NCBI RefSeq assembly: GCF_000204055.1
Contig: NW_006768772.1
Span: forward strand, 1,048,339 to 1,112,338
Direction: 5' to 3'
DNA: 64,000 nt
From: Melampsora larici-populina 98AG31
Taxonomy: Eukaryota > Basidiomycota > Pucciniomycetes > Pucciniales > Melampsoraceae
Both the position numbers and the translations under genes were made by a program. The first letter of the stretch is position 1. Every line of letters starts with the position of its first letter. Shown one piece after another: positions 1-11,583 of this stretch. Below the pieces are notes generated by a model that saw nothing but the letters and a program-made list of their open reading frames with translations, did no database searches and was not told where the DNA came from.

Positions 1-1016
1 TGTATTGGTCATAAGGATAACATTACATCATTATATTTCACATTACTTATTAAGATCATTATAGTTTATTCACAAACTTATTACAAAAAGAAAGAAAGAA
101 AAACATAAGAAAAATTCGAAAATATAGTTACATAGGTTGGAAAATGGTTTTTAGGGTAGTAAAAATAAAGTTATGGGTATTATGAGGCTAGAATATGAAA
201 GAACAACATTATATTATACCGTGACAATTTTGATATTGAAGGTTGATAAGAAGAAACAAAAGTTATCAGAGAAAAGGCACTTTTTCGAAGTTGGTAAACA
301 AGAGGTACACGTGTAGTTTGGTTATGTACACCAGGGGGCAACTTTTTGTCGGAATACAAGCAAAAAGTTGGTTGTGTCAAGATCTGGCCAAACGCTGGCC
401 AATATATCAGCGTTTGACCAGATTTTGGCTGGTATGGCTATACCAGCTGATTTCTGGTTGAAAGCTGATATTTTGGTCAGAAATCAGCTGGGCGGTCGGC
501 TGGTCGGTCTGGCGAGAGATGGACCAGCCTTTTGGCGAGCAGAAGACGGTATAAGGAACTCTCTTCCAGGAACATCAAACCAGAGGCTGTGCAATTAAAG
601 TTCCTTAATCACATTTGCCTCCATTGCCGTGGTTCTAGCCACCCCTTTTTTATTTTGACAACACAAGAGCTCCTAGAATCCATTCTTTGGTCTAGGAGCT
701 CTTCACCATCTTCCTCACCATTGATGCCACAACCCACATAGGGTGGATGGGGTGACCAAGGGAGATGTTGACCGATGGATCAATAAACCAATCACTTGGT
801 CAACTAGGCTGTAAACTGGTCGCTGGATGGCCTGAAAACCGCCAGATGGCCCATCTGATGGTGGTCAAGAAATACCGCCTTTTGACTGCCGTGCCACTGA
901 CCATCTGGCGGCGGTTCTCCGCCACCAAGAGAATCTCGCTGTACGGCGGGATTCCATGACCGCCTTCAGATGGTACCAATTACCCCGTGGTGTAATAGTG
1001 GTAGTAATGGAATTTA
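1..1016. other. Intergenic stretch without a supported gene
   Basis: Only short open frames in mixed phases occur here and none has a recognisable domain. Between about 365 and 540 the sequence is internally repetitive (recurring CTGG, CAGCTG and GGTCGG words). A short inverted repeat lies at 839-911. The stretch ends at the TTA duplicated by the inverted-repeat element that begins at 1017. Confidence 0.6.
839..911. repeat. 11-bp inverted repeat around a 51-base loop
   Basis: CCGCCAGATGG at 839-849 is matched by its reverse complement CCATCTGGCGG at 901-911. The surrounding bases are rich in further copies of the GGCGG and ATGG words. It may be the relic of a foldback element; no target duplication was found. 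Confidence 0.45.
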
Positions 1017-1363
1017 GGGCGTGTTCACTTAAGAAAATTTTGACCAGAAATCACATTCTGCAAATTTTTTAACGCAAAAATGCAATATGCACTACCAAAT
1101 AGACACTTTAAATTTTGCAGAATGTGATTCCTCACCAGAAATTGCTGTTGAGGTGGTGACGCTGGAACGAGGATCTTCCTTGATCCATTTCTGAGGAAAT
1201 GGACTGACGCGACTCTAGGTACTCTCCTTAAGAGTCCCTTAGAGTTTAGCCGTGAGATTGGGGATTCAAGGCACGGATTGGAACAGCGACGGCTGTTCCT
1301 GATCTTGGTCGAGTTTTAGAGATCACCCCTTGGTCGACTCTTTGTTTTTCCCTCGACCAAGTT

Positions 1364-2436
1364 TTGCTCTCCTTGCCTCTTCTTCCCTTCATCACGACTT
1401 CGCGGACCTCTGTCCCTTTTCCCTCTATCCGATTCACTCTGAGACCTTTTTTAAAACATGATTTAGTTAGTGATGAAGAAGTAGATCCACTAAAAAATTA
1501 TAAAAGCGGAAGGACTTCAAAGAATACGTTAAAACGTTTTACAGAATATTGGGATAAACATTTGAAGAAGATGGATGTTCATTTTCCATTAACGATTTTT
1601 AACGCTGAATGGATAGAATTAGATACTTTAGTATCAAGAAACAATACTTTGAAAAAGAAAGATAGGACAACAGGACAAAATCCAAAGAATGAATGGTGGT
1701 TGTCGTTTGCTGAATGGACGAGAGCGAGACTCTTAATGGTCAAATACTTGAAAGAGCAATATAAACACAAAGCTTTTGCTAAAGAGTGAGTAATTTGATA
1801 ACTTGTTAAAATTTGAGAAGTAAAATTTGAGAAGTTGACATATAACAAAAATGACCTTTTGATGATACAGTTTAGAAAAACACTTCGACTATGTCCAACA
1901 ATTGAGTGATAGACATGGTTGGGTGGTAGCATTCAGATACGACATATCAGTAAGAACAGATGTGACTTGTAATCACATAGATGGAGCACCAGGTGATCCT
2001 GGAGAACCAAGACAAGATTTTCTCGAAGAAGCATTGGCTAGAACAGCCTTTTTACAAGACGGAAGAATCGTACCAAAAGATAATCGTAAGATAAAATTCA
2101 AATGATGTCAAAATAAATTTGGGATAGAGAAATTAACGAATCTGGTTTGTAGCTTATGCGAAAGGTCAACCAAGAGAAAGATACAGTCCGATAACAGGTA
2201 ATTGTTACCCGACAGGAAAAAATCACGATTCAGTTGATTTAGATTTAGATGATGATGAAAACGAGTCTTCGACTTTCTTAAGGGTACCAAATCACAACAG
2301 AACAAACAATTACAAGAATAATAGACGAAACGATAAGGGGAAAGGTATCAGAAACGATAGATCTCCGTCACCTTATCAAAGACCAGATAAAGGAAAGGGT
2401 AGAGGTTTTAATCCTAACTATAAAGGAAAAAATTAG
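1364..2436 (+). CDS. Gag-like ORF of the first DIRS-like element (three exons)
   Basis: I read three exons, 1364-1785, 1871-2085 and 2153-2436, with introns of 85 and 67 bp that start GTGAG and GTAAG and end in CAG and TAG. Joined, they stay open for 306 residues. The first ~30 residues are low complexity and may not be translated, so the true start is uncertain and the 5' part may be lost. The middle is rich in aromatic and basic residues (WDKHLKKMD, WWLSFAEWTRARL). The tail is a basic, Asn- and Gly-rich stretch ending FNPNYKGKN, a plausible nucleic-acid binding end. A homologous tail (FNPGYNGSNYDP) lies on the minus strand near 59690 in the second element, which supports its being the first ORF of this retroelement family. 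No zinc knuckle was seen. Confidence 0.55.
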
Positions 2437-2778
2437 TGAGTAATGACAATTATTTACTAATAAAATAATCAACAATATTAATATTGTATATCGTGAGGTT
2501 GTAGTGACGAGAATTACATGCCTGGTGTAAAGAATACGAAAGGTGAGAAAGGGGAACCAAAACAATCTACGTCTAACAAGAAACAGACGTAAGCTAGATT
2601 AAAAATTGTGGATTGCGAATTTGTGAAATTGAAATGAGAAATTTAATTTTGTTTTTGTAAAATCTTTTTTGTTGGTTGTATCATGGTGTAATGAAATTGT
2701 TTTCTTAGAATAACTTCATTCAGTTTATCTTCGAAGAAAAGACATAGGTCTTTAGAAGAGTTACAGATTTTTAAGAGA

Positions 2779-4446
2779 ATGACATTAGAAGTGTGGCCGT
2801 CCCCAGTAAAATGCGAAATGAAGATCAAAGTTTGGGAGGAGCAATTAAGAAAATATGGTTTAATCGATGAATTTCAATACCTGTTAGACGGATTTGAGGA
2901 AGGATTTCACCAAGGCATCCCAATTCATAAAGTAGGGAGTGATAAATGGTTTTGTCCCCCGAATCATAAATCAGCAGCGGATGCAAAAGAAAAAATTGAA
3001 GAAAATTTGAAAACAGAATTGAAGGCCGGAAGAATGTTTGGCCCGTATTGTAGAGAGGAAGTTCATCAGAAATTAGGATTTTTTAGAACCAGTCCCCTTG
3101 GAGCAGTTATAAACGGGGATGGAAGTTTTAGGCCAATAAACGATATGTCATTCCCAAAATTCGACCCAAATATTCCCTCTGTGAATTCCTTCGTGAAGAA
3201 GGAAGATTTTGAAACGACGTGGGACAACTTTAAAGTCGTAGTTTTATTTTTCAAAAATATAGAGGAAGATGTGTTGATAGGGATTTTCGACTGGGAAGGA
3301 GCTTACAGGCAAATACCTACACACGCTTTGCAATGGCCGTATTTGGCTATTCTAGGCTTTGATGATATGATATATATAGATGTTCGAATCGCCTTTGGTG
3401 GGGTAGCAGGTTGCGGTTCGTTTGGAGGACCAGCAGATGGTTGGAAGCGTTTAATGAAAAGTAAATTCAATTTAGTGGAAGTTTTTAGGTGGGTTGATGA
3501 CAACCTGATGATCAAGAAACTAAAAGATAAGGTATCAATGATTGATATTGTAATGGCCAGTGAAGAATTGGGTGTTAAAACAAACGCTACAAAATATTCT
3601 GAGTTCGCATTCGAACAGAAATTTATTGGTTTTTTATGGAATTGTAAAGAAAGAACAGTAACCCTACCCGAAAAGAAGTTGACCAAAAGGAAATTAGAAT
3701 TGGACAATTTTTTGGAGAAAGAATGGTATACGAGAAACGAGGTAGAAAAATTTAATGGTAAATTAGGACATTTAACATTGATATTACCTCAGTTGAAAGC
3801 TTACTTGGCGGGAAATTATAAGTGGGTGGCGGTATGGCGAACTCCAGGTAAAAGGAAGATGCCCGACGAAGTAAGAGAAGATCTAGTATACTGGAAAGCC
3901 GTTCTGAAGGACCTTCAGCCAACTAGAGTCCTTCCCGACCACATTATAAAAAATGTGGGCTGGGTAGGCGATGCATCATCAGAATACGGTATTGGTGTCA
4001 TAATTGGAAAATCATGGGCTCAGTTCGAATGGATACCAGGTTGGAAGGACCCACCAGGCCAGCCTAGAAGGACCATAGCCTGGGCCGAAACGGTGGCCGT
4101 CAGACTAGGCCTTTTAATGTTGAAGGAAAAGATGGTCGTGGCAGGTTTTCGATATTCATGCTTAACAGATAATACCACGACGGAAGGAGCAGCCCGAAAT
4201 AGGAAATCCAGGGATCACTGGGTTAATGAAGAATGGAAGTTAGTCCAAACCTTCTTAATCGAGAACGACTGTGATTTAAATCTGGTCAGGGTTATTTCAA
4301 ATGACAACGAGGCAGATTGTCTTTCTAGGGGTTTAGACCCCTCGAAATCATTTAAGGACATGATCACAATCGAGGTTCCTTCAGATTTGAAACCACTCCT
4401 CAAACAAGTTTTTCCCAAGAAAAAGACCATCAAACCTTCGTCCTAA
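2779..4446 (+). CDS. Reverse transcriptase / RNase H of DIRS-like retroelement
   Basis: This 555-residue frame copies element RNA into DNA and removes the RNA strand. Reverse transcriptase motifs are clear: the first catalytic aspartate in FDWEGAYRQI near residue 170, GGVAGCGSFGGPADGW after it, and the catalytic pair in FRWVDDN near residue 236, the VDD form usual in DIRS and Ngaro elements. An RNase H-like domain follows, with acidic residues in GDASSEYGIG, AWAETVAVR, LTDNTTTEG and NDNEADCLSRG. It lies 332 bp after the gag-like ORF and 20 bp before a tyrosine recombinase, the order of DIRS/Ngaro retroelements. The frame is uninterrupted. No methyltransferase domain was seen. It is homologous along its length to the minus-strand frame at 51809-53452 but clearly a different subfamily. 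Confidence 0.93.
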   Translation: MTLEVWPSPVKCEMKIKVWEEQLRKYGLIDEFQYLLDGFEEGFHQGIPIHKVGSDKWFCPPNHKSAADAKEKIEENLKTELKAGRMFGPYCREEVHQKLGFFRTSPLGAVINGDGSFRPINDMSFPKFDPNIPSVNSFVKKEDFETTWDNFKVVVLFFKNIEEDVLIGIFDWEGAYRQIPTHALQWPYLAILGFDDMIYIDVRIAFGGVAGCGSFGGPADGWKRLMKSKFNLVEVFRWVDDNLMIKKLKDKVSMIDIVMASEELGVKTNATKYSEFAFEQKFIGFLWNCKERTVTLPEKKLTKRKLELDNFLEKEWYTRNEVEKFNGKLGHLTLILPQLKAYLAGNYKWVAVWRTPGKRKMPDEVREDLVYWKAVLKDLQPTRVLPDHIIKNVGWVGDASSEYGIGVIIGKSWAQFEWIPGWKDPPGQPRRTIAWAETVAVRLGLLMLKEKMVVAGFRYSCLTDNTTTEGAARNRKSRDHWVNEEWKLVQTFLIENDCDLNLVRVISNDNEADCLSRGLDPSKSFKDMITIEVPSDLKPLLKQVFPKKKTIKPSS

Positions 4447-4466
4447 ATTTCATTTTATTCTTTTAG

Positions 4467-5483
4467 TTGTCCTTCAGCATGTTATCCCCGAGAGACGTAC
4501 TTCGCCAATCCAGCCCTGGAAACTTTCAGGAACTAGATGAAGCTAGCAAATTTATACTCGAACACGGCTGGGCTTTATCAACCATCAAACATTACGCCGC
4601 TTCTGTCAACAAATACTTTAAGTTCATGTCAGAATACCCTGTAGTTTTGTTTCCGATGACCACGAAAATTGTTTATCACTTTGTGCTCTGGTGCGGCTCG
4701 TCGCATCACAGAGATACGGTCATGAGTGGCACTACCAAGAAGTACATTACGGGTCTGCGCATGTGGCACACCCTTCACGATGCCATTTTCCCGACCGTGG
4801 ACGTTCACCGCTTAAAAATTTTAATCAGGGCAACAAAGAAGGTAGAGGTTCAACGCAGCTTAAAATCACGAGTAGGCCTGACATTGTCCAACGTAAACGA
4901 CTTGGTGTCGGCACTGGATTTGAATACTAGGAATGGTTTGGTCTTGCGAGCGGTAATTTTGACCGGGTTTTGGGGTTTAGCGCGACTGGGCGAGTTGGTT
5001 CTAAATGAGAACTCAGGCATTTTCCCGCGCCGGAAAGACGTTCAAATAAGCGACGACGGAAAACTGGCATCGATTAAAATACGATTTGCGAAGACGGCTG
5101 CACCTGGAGAAAGTCAAATAGTGACTCTCCGTTTCCAACCAAATCATCTCGACCCCGTGTCAGCTCTGAGAGGTTTGTTGGTCGTCTCAGGAAGCAGCCC
5201 CCAAGATCCGCTTTTCTCCGGCAAAACTTTGAAAGAGCCACTTCGACGCAACAAAGTAGTCGAATTCCTACGAAATAACAACCCGTGCGATAGGACATCT
5301 TGGTCAGGTCACGGCTTACGCATTGGGGGTGCCTCGTTACGAGCGAATTTGGGTTGTTCGGTTACATCTTTGATGAAGGCTGGTCGCTGGAGGTCTAGTG
5401 CGTATAAGTTGTACATCCGCCCATATAACAGGAAGACGTTGAGCGAAACTAAACGTCTGGCTAGACGTATTCGTCATGTTTAG
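4467..5483 (+). CDS. Tyrosine recombinase of DIRS-like retroelement
   Basis: This 338-residue frame is the integrase of the element. The catalytic set of tyrosine recombinases is visible: the first arginine in FWGLARLGEL near residue 176, the H-x-x-R box in GHGLRIGGASLR near residue 286, and the tyrosine nucleophile in KLYIRPY near residue 318. The N-terminal half is a helical core-binding type domain. Such recombinases join circular DNA intermediates and normally leave no target duplication, unlike DDE integrases. The gene starts 20 bp after the reverse transcriptase stop on the same strand. It is intact; whether it is still active cannot be judged from sequence. Confidence 0.92.
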   Translation: MSFSMLSPRDVLRQSSPGNFQELDEASKFILEHGWALSTIKHYAASVNKYFKFMSEYPVVLFPMTTKIVYHFVLWCGSSHHRDTVMSGTTKKYITGLRMWHTLHDAIFPTVDVHRLKILIRATKKVEVQRSLKSRVGLTLSNVNDLVSALDLNTRNGLVLRAVILTGFWGLARLGELVLNENSGIFPRRKDVQISDDGKLASIKIRFAKTAAPGESQIVTLRFQPNHLDPVSALRGLLVVSGSSPQDPLFSGKTLKEPLRRNKVVEFLRNNNPCDRTSWSGHGLRIGGASLRANLGCSVTSLMKAGRWRSSAYKLYIRPYNRKTLSETKRLARRIRHV

Positions 5484-5978
5484 ACGCTTTTTGTATTGCG
5501 TTCAAGCTTTTGTATTGCCAGCCTGTTTTCACTTCCAATTCTTTGTAAAGCATTTCATTCTTTGTCTCAGCGCCAGGTGTGACGCTGAGAGTCATGTCAT
5601 CATTGGCCCTTGTACTTTCAAGAGTGGGTTAGAGCCCCTTGCAGGTTCTCGGCTCTAAAGATCCTTCACGCCCCTGATTGGGTTCGAAGGGTCTCCTGCC
5701 CATTACTCTCAGTAGTACATCAGTTGTGAGGCAAAGTCACAGAGAGTCATTTCCAGACTCCAGTCTGACTCTCGTGCCTCATTGCCTGCTAGGTGTTTCA
5801 CACCCATAGCTGAGCAGTCCTCATCTTCATCAGTGAAGACAAGTACTGCGCTCCAGCACCAGATACTTAGCAGGTCACAAGTATCTCGGGACGCAGAAGT
5901 TCCAAACTTCTGCGCCACAGAATTTCCTATTCTCCATTTGGAAATTTCGGATAAGAAATGGATTAAGTGAACACGCCC
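5484..5978. other. 3' noncoding part of the DIRS-like element and right end of its host element
   Basis: No gene. Several short complementary blocks occur, for example GGTTAGAGCCCC with CTCGGCTCTAA, and GATCCTTC with GAAGGGTC, as expected of the folded termini of DIRS-like elements. The last ~16 bp are the Harbinger-type terminal repeat. Where the retroelement stops and the Harbinger element resumes is not resolved. Confidence 0.4.
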
Positions 5979-7070
5979 TTAAGGTTTCCAAGAAAATTTT
6001 CCGGGATTTGTAAGGTTACAGAAGATGATGTCATATTACATGAGCAAGAGAAAGAGAGTAACAGCTGTGAAAAGTGGAGAAAATGGGTGAATTTTGTCAA
6101 AAATGAAGGTTTTCAGCTTATTATATATGTCAAATGACGTCAGATTAGGTTGGTAGATGGCTCATTCAACGCAGAAGAATGGATTACATAATGTACAAAC
6201 TTTAAATCAATAGTAGCGGAGGTGTATGAAAAAAGTTATAAGGCAAATAAAGAATTGGTGTGAATCTCAAATTTACAGTCACAAGTCAACATGTAATGCT
6301 CAAAACCTTAACTTCACAACTCAATATCTTACTCATCACTCATCAGAGATAGGTCATATGGGTGTCAGAAATGATCAGTAACACGAGGGCTACAAGATGC
6401 ACTTTAGTAATCAAAAATTGGAGCACATCTGAAAAAATTCATAATCTCAAAAATTGGGTTTCAGCTAGTTTACAAGGAAAAAAATCACCTGTATTCATCA
6501 TAAGAAGTGCTGTACATCATCTTATTGCGTCATTGATCACTTTTGGCTGTGAAAATTACATCATTTATTAGTAACAAAATCATTACATTGCGTCATCATA
6601 GGGTTTTTAGGGATTTCTGGGCGGATTTGATTGGTTTTGAGGCTGTTGACCATTGTAAAAGTTGGAGTACATTGTTATATATACTTTGAGAGGATTTTGG
6701 GACTGCTCTTCCCCTTTTTTCTTTATCATTTACGCAGTTATTGTTTTGTTTATCATTATAAACTTATTTTCATAGTACCTGGTCACTTAGATATGCCCTT
6801 TATTACAATTATAAAGAGAAATTTACTTTAGTTTTATAGTCAAAAAGACTCATTGGGAATAATATCAATAAGATATTGCTTATTTCTTCAGTTATCATTT
6901 GGAATAACACTATAGCAGTGTTGATAGTAATAACAATTGTACTTTTAAAGTTAAAATACGTGTGAAGATATATTTCTCTGGTGCCTTATCTGTACTCAAT
7001 ACAACAGAGCCTTTCCTGATTGTGTTGTTTTAGAAGAGCAGTCTCAGACAACTTCTACTAGTCCTTTTTA
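5979..7070. other. Intergenic stretch without a supported gene
   Basis: AT-rich sequence with only short open frames (up to about 70 codons) and no recognisable motif. I see no repeat with matching ends here. Confidence 0.6.
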
Positions 7071-7740
7071 TTAGTAGATTATCCTCTTCCAGCTCTGTAT
7101 AACCCTTGTTGGGTTATAAGTTCTACATCGGTCAAAGAAAACCTCGCCATCGCGGCCAGGTTGCTGGAACAGGGGGATTGTTGTTCCGTCAACAAAGCCC
7201 ACACACCCTGGAAAACCATCTCTCTGAAGTCCTTTGGAGATAGCTTTCCGTCGACTTGAGTTCGGCCACAAGAGGTAATGAGCACCTACTTCTAAAATTG
7301 CGGCAATGACCCTCCTAGTACAATTGATTACAGAGCCTCGTTCAACTTTGTAATTAAGAGCAAAGCGCCCCACTGAAGCTCCGTTGCCATTGCTTCCAAG
7401 ACGCTGGAGTTTGATTGCCAATTGTTTCTCCACAGGTGGCTGAGGATTATTTCCAGAGGATACAAAGATCGGATGGCCTTGAATCAGGTTAAGTAGTGCG
7501 TGAAACCCTTCCGGTGTCATCCGCATAGCCTGACGGAAACCCGTCCTTCGACTTCACAGCATATCTCGCAGGTCAAAAGCGTTTGGGAGCGGGTTGTGTA
7601 TCTGTTCATTAAGATATTGCCTGGAGGTGACTTGAACAAGCAGTTCTCCCCACTGCTGTTTGACGTCAAAAAGGACATTTTACAAGTTGAACAACTCTGG
7701 ATTGCCACGGAAGATGATTTCCCCTTCTGTTAGGTTGGTT
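7071..7740 (-). pseudogene. Decayed PIF/Harbinger transposase fragment
   Basis: The 151-residue frame 7071-7526 has the start of a Harbinger nuclease domain, with the first catalytic aspartate in GFVDGTTIPLF. The same frame continues upstream to about 7740 past one in-frame TGA just before the SRRTGFRQAMRMT segment, and the upstream part (LLVQVTSRQYLNEQ, FDLRDML) reads like the N-terminal region of the same protein. Downstream the expected DRKSRY-type segment is replaced by unrelated residues, where another frame takes over, so the second aspartate and the glutamate are missing. This is a broken, truncated relic. It differs from the transposase at 11584-12878, so it belongs to another Harbinger lineage. 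Confidence 0.8.
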
Positions 7741-8655
7741 GTTGAGATCAGCGGCGATTCCGGGAATGTTGATGTCAGAGGTTGTGAGCGCAAAGATATA
7801 GAGATTGGTGAGGCCACGTATGGCAGACACTCTGTCAGAGACGCGAGGCATGGAATTGGAAAAAGCTTGAAAGAGAGGAATCTGGATTTGGATATAGCCT
7901 TAAAAGAGAGGAATCACAGGTTGGTGGAGAGCGAGAGTGCCAGGTTGGAAGGGTAGCCAGGGGATGACAAGGTGTTCATTGCTTATACACCAAAGAAATC
8001 CAAATGCAGAAAAAACAACGCACAAAAAAAAAACTTCGACTGAAAAAAATCAGGCACCCACGCTTTGTCCCTTCTTTTACAAGGCCATATACTGCCATTT
8101 TAAGACCGTTCACGTGAGCATGAGACAGAATTTTAACCAGATAGCAACCGTAAAAAAGGAGATTGGGCCTCTGTGTCAGGTTGTTTGTGAAACTCATCTT
8201 GAACCACCCTATTGCTGGATGGCAATATTTATAATTACCTAATTAGAGACTTTGTCTATTACAGTAATAATCTAGCACTAATCTAGGTATTTTTGGACAT
8301 GGGCACAAAACCCCTCCCTGAATTCTCCCAAAAACTGGGTCACTCTTTAGGGAGGAGTTAGTCTTAGAAATGGGGATGGACCTCTCCTAGCAAAATAGGT
8401 TTTTAGGAGAGATTATCAGAAATGAGGGCTACTTGAGTGTCCAAGTACTATTGTCAACATTTCCTGTACCTAGAGATGCGTGTGCACCATGTGCACTCGC
8501 CAGGGGGATGTTTTTTGGAACCCCTTACACAAAGAGTTTACTCTGTCAAGTATTGTCAAGTGTTTTATGCCCTCCTATGGTGCAAGAATCAAACTGCAGG
8601 GTGGGAGGGTTGTATGAAAAAGACTAGAGTCAGAATCTTTAGACTAATAGTGTTA
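7741..8655. other. Intergenic stretch without a supported gene
   Basis: Short open frames only. The first 250 bp may hold further eroded 5' sequence of the neighbouring Harbinger relic. From 8050 onward nothing is recognisable up to the Harbinger element that begins at 8656. Confidence 0.5.
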
Positions 8656-9026
8656 GGGCGCGTTCACTTAAGCAATTTCTGGTGAAATTTTGCATTCTGT
8701 GATGCACAGAAATCACATTCTGTGAAATGTGTTTGATATGTTATTTACAAGCATTCTACAGATCACATAATGCTTGTAGAATGCAATTTCTCATCTCATT
8801 TCGAGAATTCGATCCAAGTCCATTCTTGTACACAGAAATCATGTTCTGTGATTCAAAGTTTTTTCCAATATTGAACAAGTCCCCTTCTATCGTACGGATG
8901 CTCTCAAAGTTGTGACAAGTCCCACTCTCACGTACGCAATACTACAAACCCCTCAACACCCCCCTTCCATCACCTTCTTTCACCATAACCATCCTTCTGA
9001 ATTGCACTCAACTCATTCAAAACTCA

Positions 9027-11117
9027 ATGCCTCAATCTGAAGATAGCAGTAACGATGATGTGGAAATTGAGCTAGCCAAAGAAAACAAATTTAAATTGAA
9101 CTCAAACTCAAACTCAAACTCAAACTTGAAATCGAAATGGAAATCGAACTTGAAATCAAAATTGCAAGCAAAATCGAAATTGAAATCACAACCAACCTCC
9201 ATCAGCAAGTTGATCAAAGTCAAAGACAAGAACAAAGATGAAGTTAGTAAAGTTGAAGATGATAAGAAGGAAGAAGAGGAGGCTGCTGGTGGTCTATGGA
9301 CTCAACACCAAACTCTCTTTCTCATTGACGAGTTCAAACATCAAACCGACTTAAGAAAAGGGAACAATGGTGGCCTCAAGAATGAAGCCTGGAAGCAGGT
9401 CTTGATCAATTACAACAGTAAGTTCAAAGTAACTGCAACACTGTCAAGATTAAAAAAACTGAATTCAAAAGGTATAGATTGTTCTTTACCTTTACCTCTA
9501 TCTATTCCTTTCCTTTTCTCACTACCCTTCCTTTCCAAGTGGTGCAGCTCTGATAGGATTCAGGCTGCTCAAAACCACATCTGGATGGATTGACAGGATT
9601 CAAGCCCAAATCAATCTCTCTTCCATATCATCAATTCTCATCTTTCTTCATACTCACTTTCATTGTTTTAGAACCTATACTCATGCCCATCTTGCTTCTA
9701 TTGTCTTTATACTCTTTCTTTTATTTGTTTGATACATAGTTAAAGGTCACTTATAAAGCTTTTGATAAGATTATGGACTCTTCTGGTGCTCCTGGAACCA
9801 ACACTGTAACCGGTGAGGTCCACACGGAGAAGGACTGGTGGGACCACTGGATCAATGTGGTCAGTACTATTCTATTTCTGTATGTTCACTTTTTTGTTTC
9901 TCTTTTGATTTAATACAATAATTTCATGATAGGCTGGGAACAACGATGCCAGACCAATTCGGAACAACAGTTTTCCAGCATACAAAGCTGTCTCCGCCAT
10001 CATGCCAGAGAAGCACTTACGGGCTAACGGGAATGAGGGTTTTGGGACCCAAAGCAAGAAGAAGCCGACTGCACCTCCCATATCTGTTGGTTCCAATGAG
10101 AATGATGAAGGTAGGTTCCATCTCTATCGCTCTGTTATCATATTCATTACTATTTTTGATACAAGCTGACCCAATCTATGACGTAGGACATACTGCATCT
10201 GAGAACAAGAACGACTCAAATGAAGATCAAGCTCAATCTCATGTCTCTGATTCACAAAACAAATCTGACATTGAAAATATCAAAGGTAAAAAACCGGCTG
10301 CTGCACAAAAGCAGAGAAGAGCTGTAAGATATTTTTTCATTGGTTTTTATCTCTTTTTATTGCTTCTTTTCAATGGTTACTCTTTTTTGTCTTTTCTATT
10401 CAATCAATCTGATCATTTCATTTTTCTTCTGGATTCCTTTTTGATTACTGCTATCAAGTCAGAAAGTACTAGTGAACTGATAAGATGGATTCACGACTGA
10501 GAGAAAGTGTTAGACAATATTGGAAAGGTAAATTTCAAATAGTAAACATACCTGAGAGAAAGTGTTAGACAATATTGGAAAGGTAAAGAAGAAGAGAACC
10601 AATCCAAACAACACACAAACTATCAGTATAAATATAACTAATTCTAATAAGGTTATAAGTATAATGTTACATAGAGAGAGTTATTAGCAAACACACTATG
10701 ATGTAATAACAACAACAGTCACATGATTGGCATTCATAACATGAACCGACTAGAAAGTTTGCAAGACATCTAGCTTCTGCTCAACGTCTCACAGCTGCTG
10801 AACTTGCCCTAGACGACAGGGATTATGATGATGATGCCCCAGCAAGACAATTTGTACACAGCGAGAGAAGCCCAGCCAATTCAGCACCTTCAACTTCTAA
10901 GCGATCACGCACCACAGGAACTAAATTAGTGGCTGAATCAATCAATCAAGCAGTCGAGAGAGTTGTGGGCTTGGAGGAGAAGAACAAAAGTGATAAGGTG
11001 GTGATTGCCAGAATTAAATCTGAACAGCATCCTATGCAACAAGAGGCAATGATTATCTTCAACAAGGAATGTGGCAAGCAACTCAAGAAACATCATATCA
11101 TTCTAGTGGCCAATTAA
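9027..11117 (+). CDS. Myb/SANT-like accessory protein of Harbinger element (multi-exon)
   Basis: The first exon opens with an acidic stretch, then a low-complexity Ser/Asn and Lys-rich tract (repeated AACTCA units around 9100-9130), then a Myb/SANT-like domain beginning LWTQHQTLFLIDEFK and running to LSRLKKLNS. Further homologous-looking pieces follow in separate frames: LKVTYKAFDKIMD near 9740, GNNDARPIRNNSF near 9935, DPIYDVGHTASEN near 10170, and a last block from about 10752 (FARHLASAQRL) to the stop at 11115-11117, with a helical C-terminal part. GT-AG introns separate them, but I could not keep one frame through every junction, so exon edges are approximate. Open frame continues in phase after the final TAA (LDAAYRWDW-like segment), so that stop may be a mutation. 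Harbinger partners of this type bind element ends and import the transposase into the nucleus. Confidence 0.6.
10497..10587. repeat. Direct tandem duplication, 55-bp period
   Basis: A 36-bp segment starting CTGAGAGAAAGTG at 10497 recurs at 10552 with no visible change. It lies in an intron or spacer of the Myb-like gene and looks like a recent slippage duplication. Confidence 0.8.
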
Positions 11118-11583
11118 TTGAAAAAAGACAACACTGCATCCTTTTTTTATCATATGGATGCTGCTTACAGATGGGACTGGGTGAAGAGCGAGGCTGGTAT
11201 TTTGAAGGAGTATCAAAAGGTAGATGAAGTAGATAAAGATGAAGCAAATGAAAGATCATGTTTTTCATTTTGTGTCACTTCTTATTTTGTATCTCAGAAC
11301 TCAAGTATTTCATTTTCTATCATTTCTTATTTTGTATTTCAAAAAGCAAACAAACAAGTCTCATTTCTTATTTTGTATCTCATCTCCAAACTCAACCAAA
11401 AAACAAAAACACATATGATATAGTAATTATTGATTTTCTCCTTTTAATGATGATACAAACAATGGCCAATGTGATACAAACAACAATGACCAGACGAATC
11501 AGACAAAACTTTCAGAAGAGATAATGAAAACATGAGATGATGGTATTAAAAGCAATAATGAATATAAACGTACAATAACATCT

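Larger units (their letters stand above)
1017..5978. mobile_element. Harbinger-type inverted-repeat element carrying a DIRS-like retroelement
   Basis: The left end reads GGGCGTGTTCACTTAA at 1017 and the right end is its reverse complement, finishing at 5978. Both are flanked by TTA (1014-1016 and 5979-5981), the target duplication expected of PIF/Harbinger elements. The left ~110 bp hold an internal inverted repeat built on AATCACATTCTGC. No Harbinger transposase lies inside; the interior is taken up by a tyrosine-recombinase retroelement. The best reading is a non-autonomous Harbinger element that later received the retroelement. The inner boundaries of the retroelement were not resolved. 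Confidence 0.65.
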
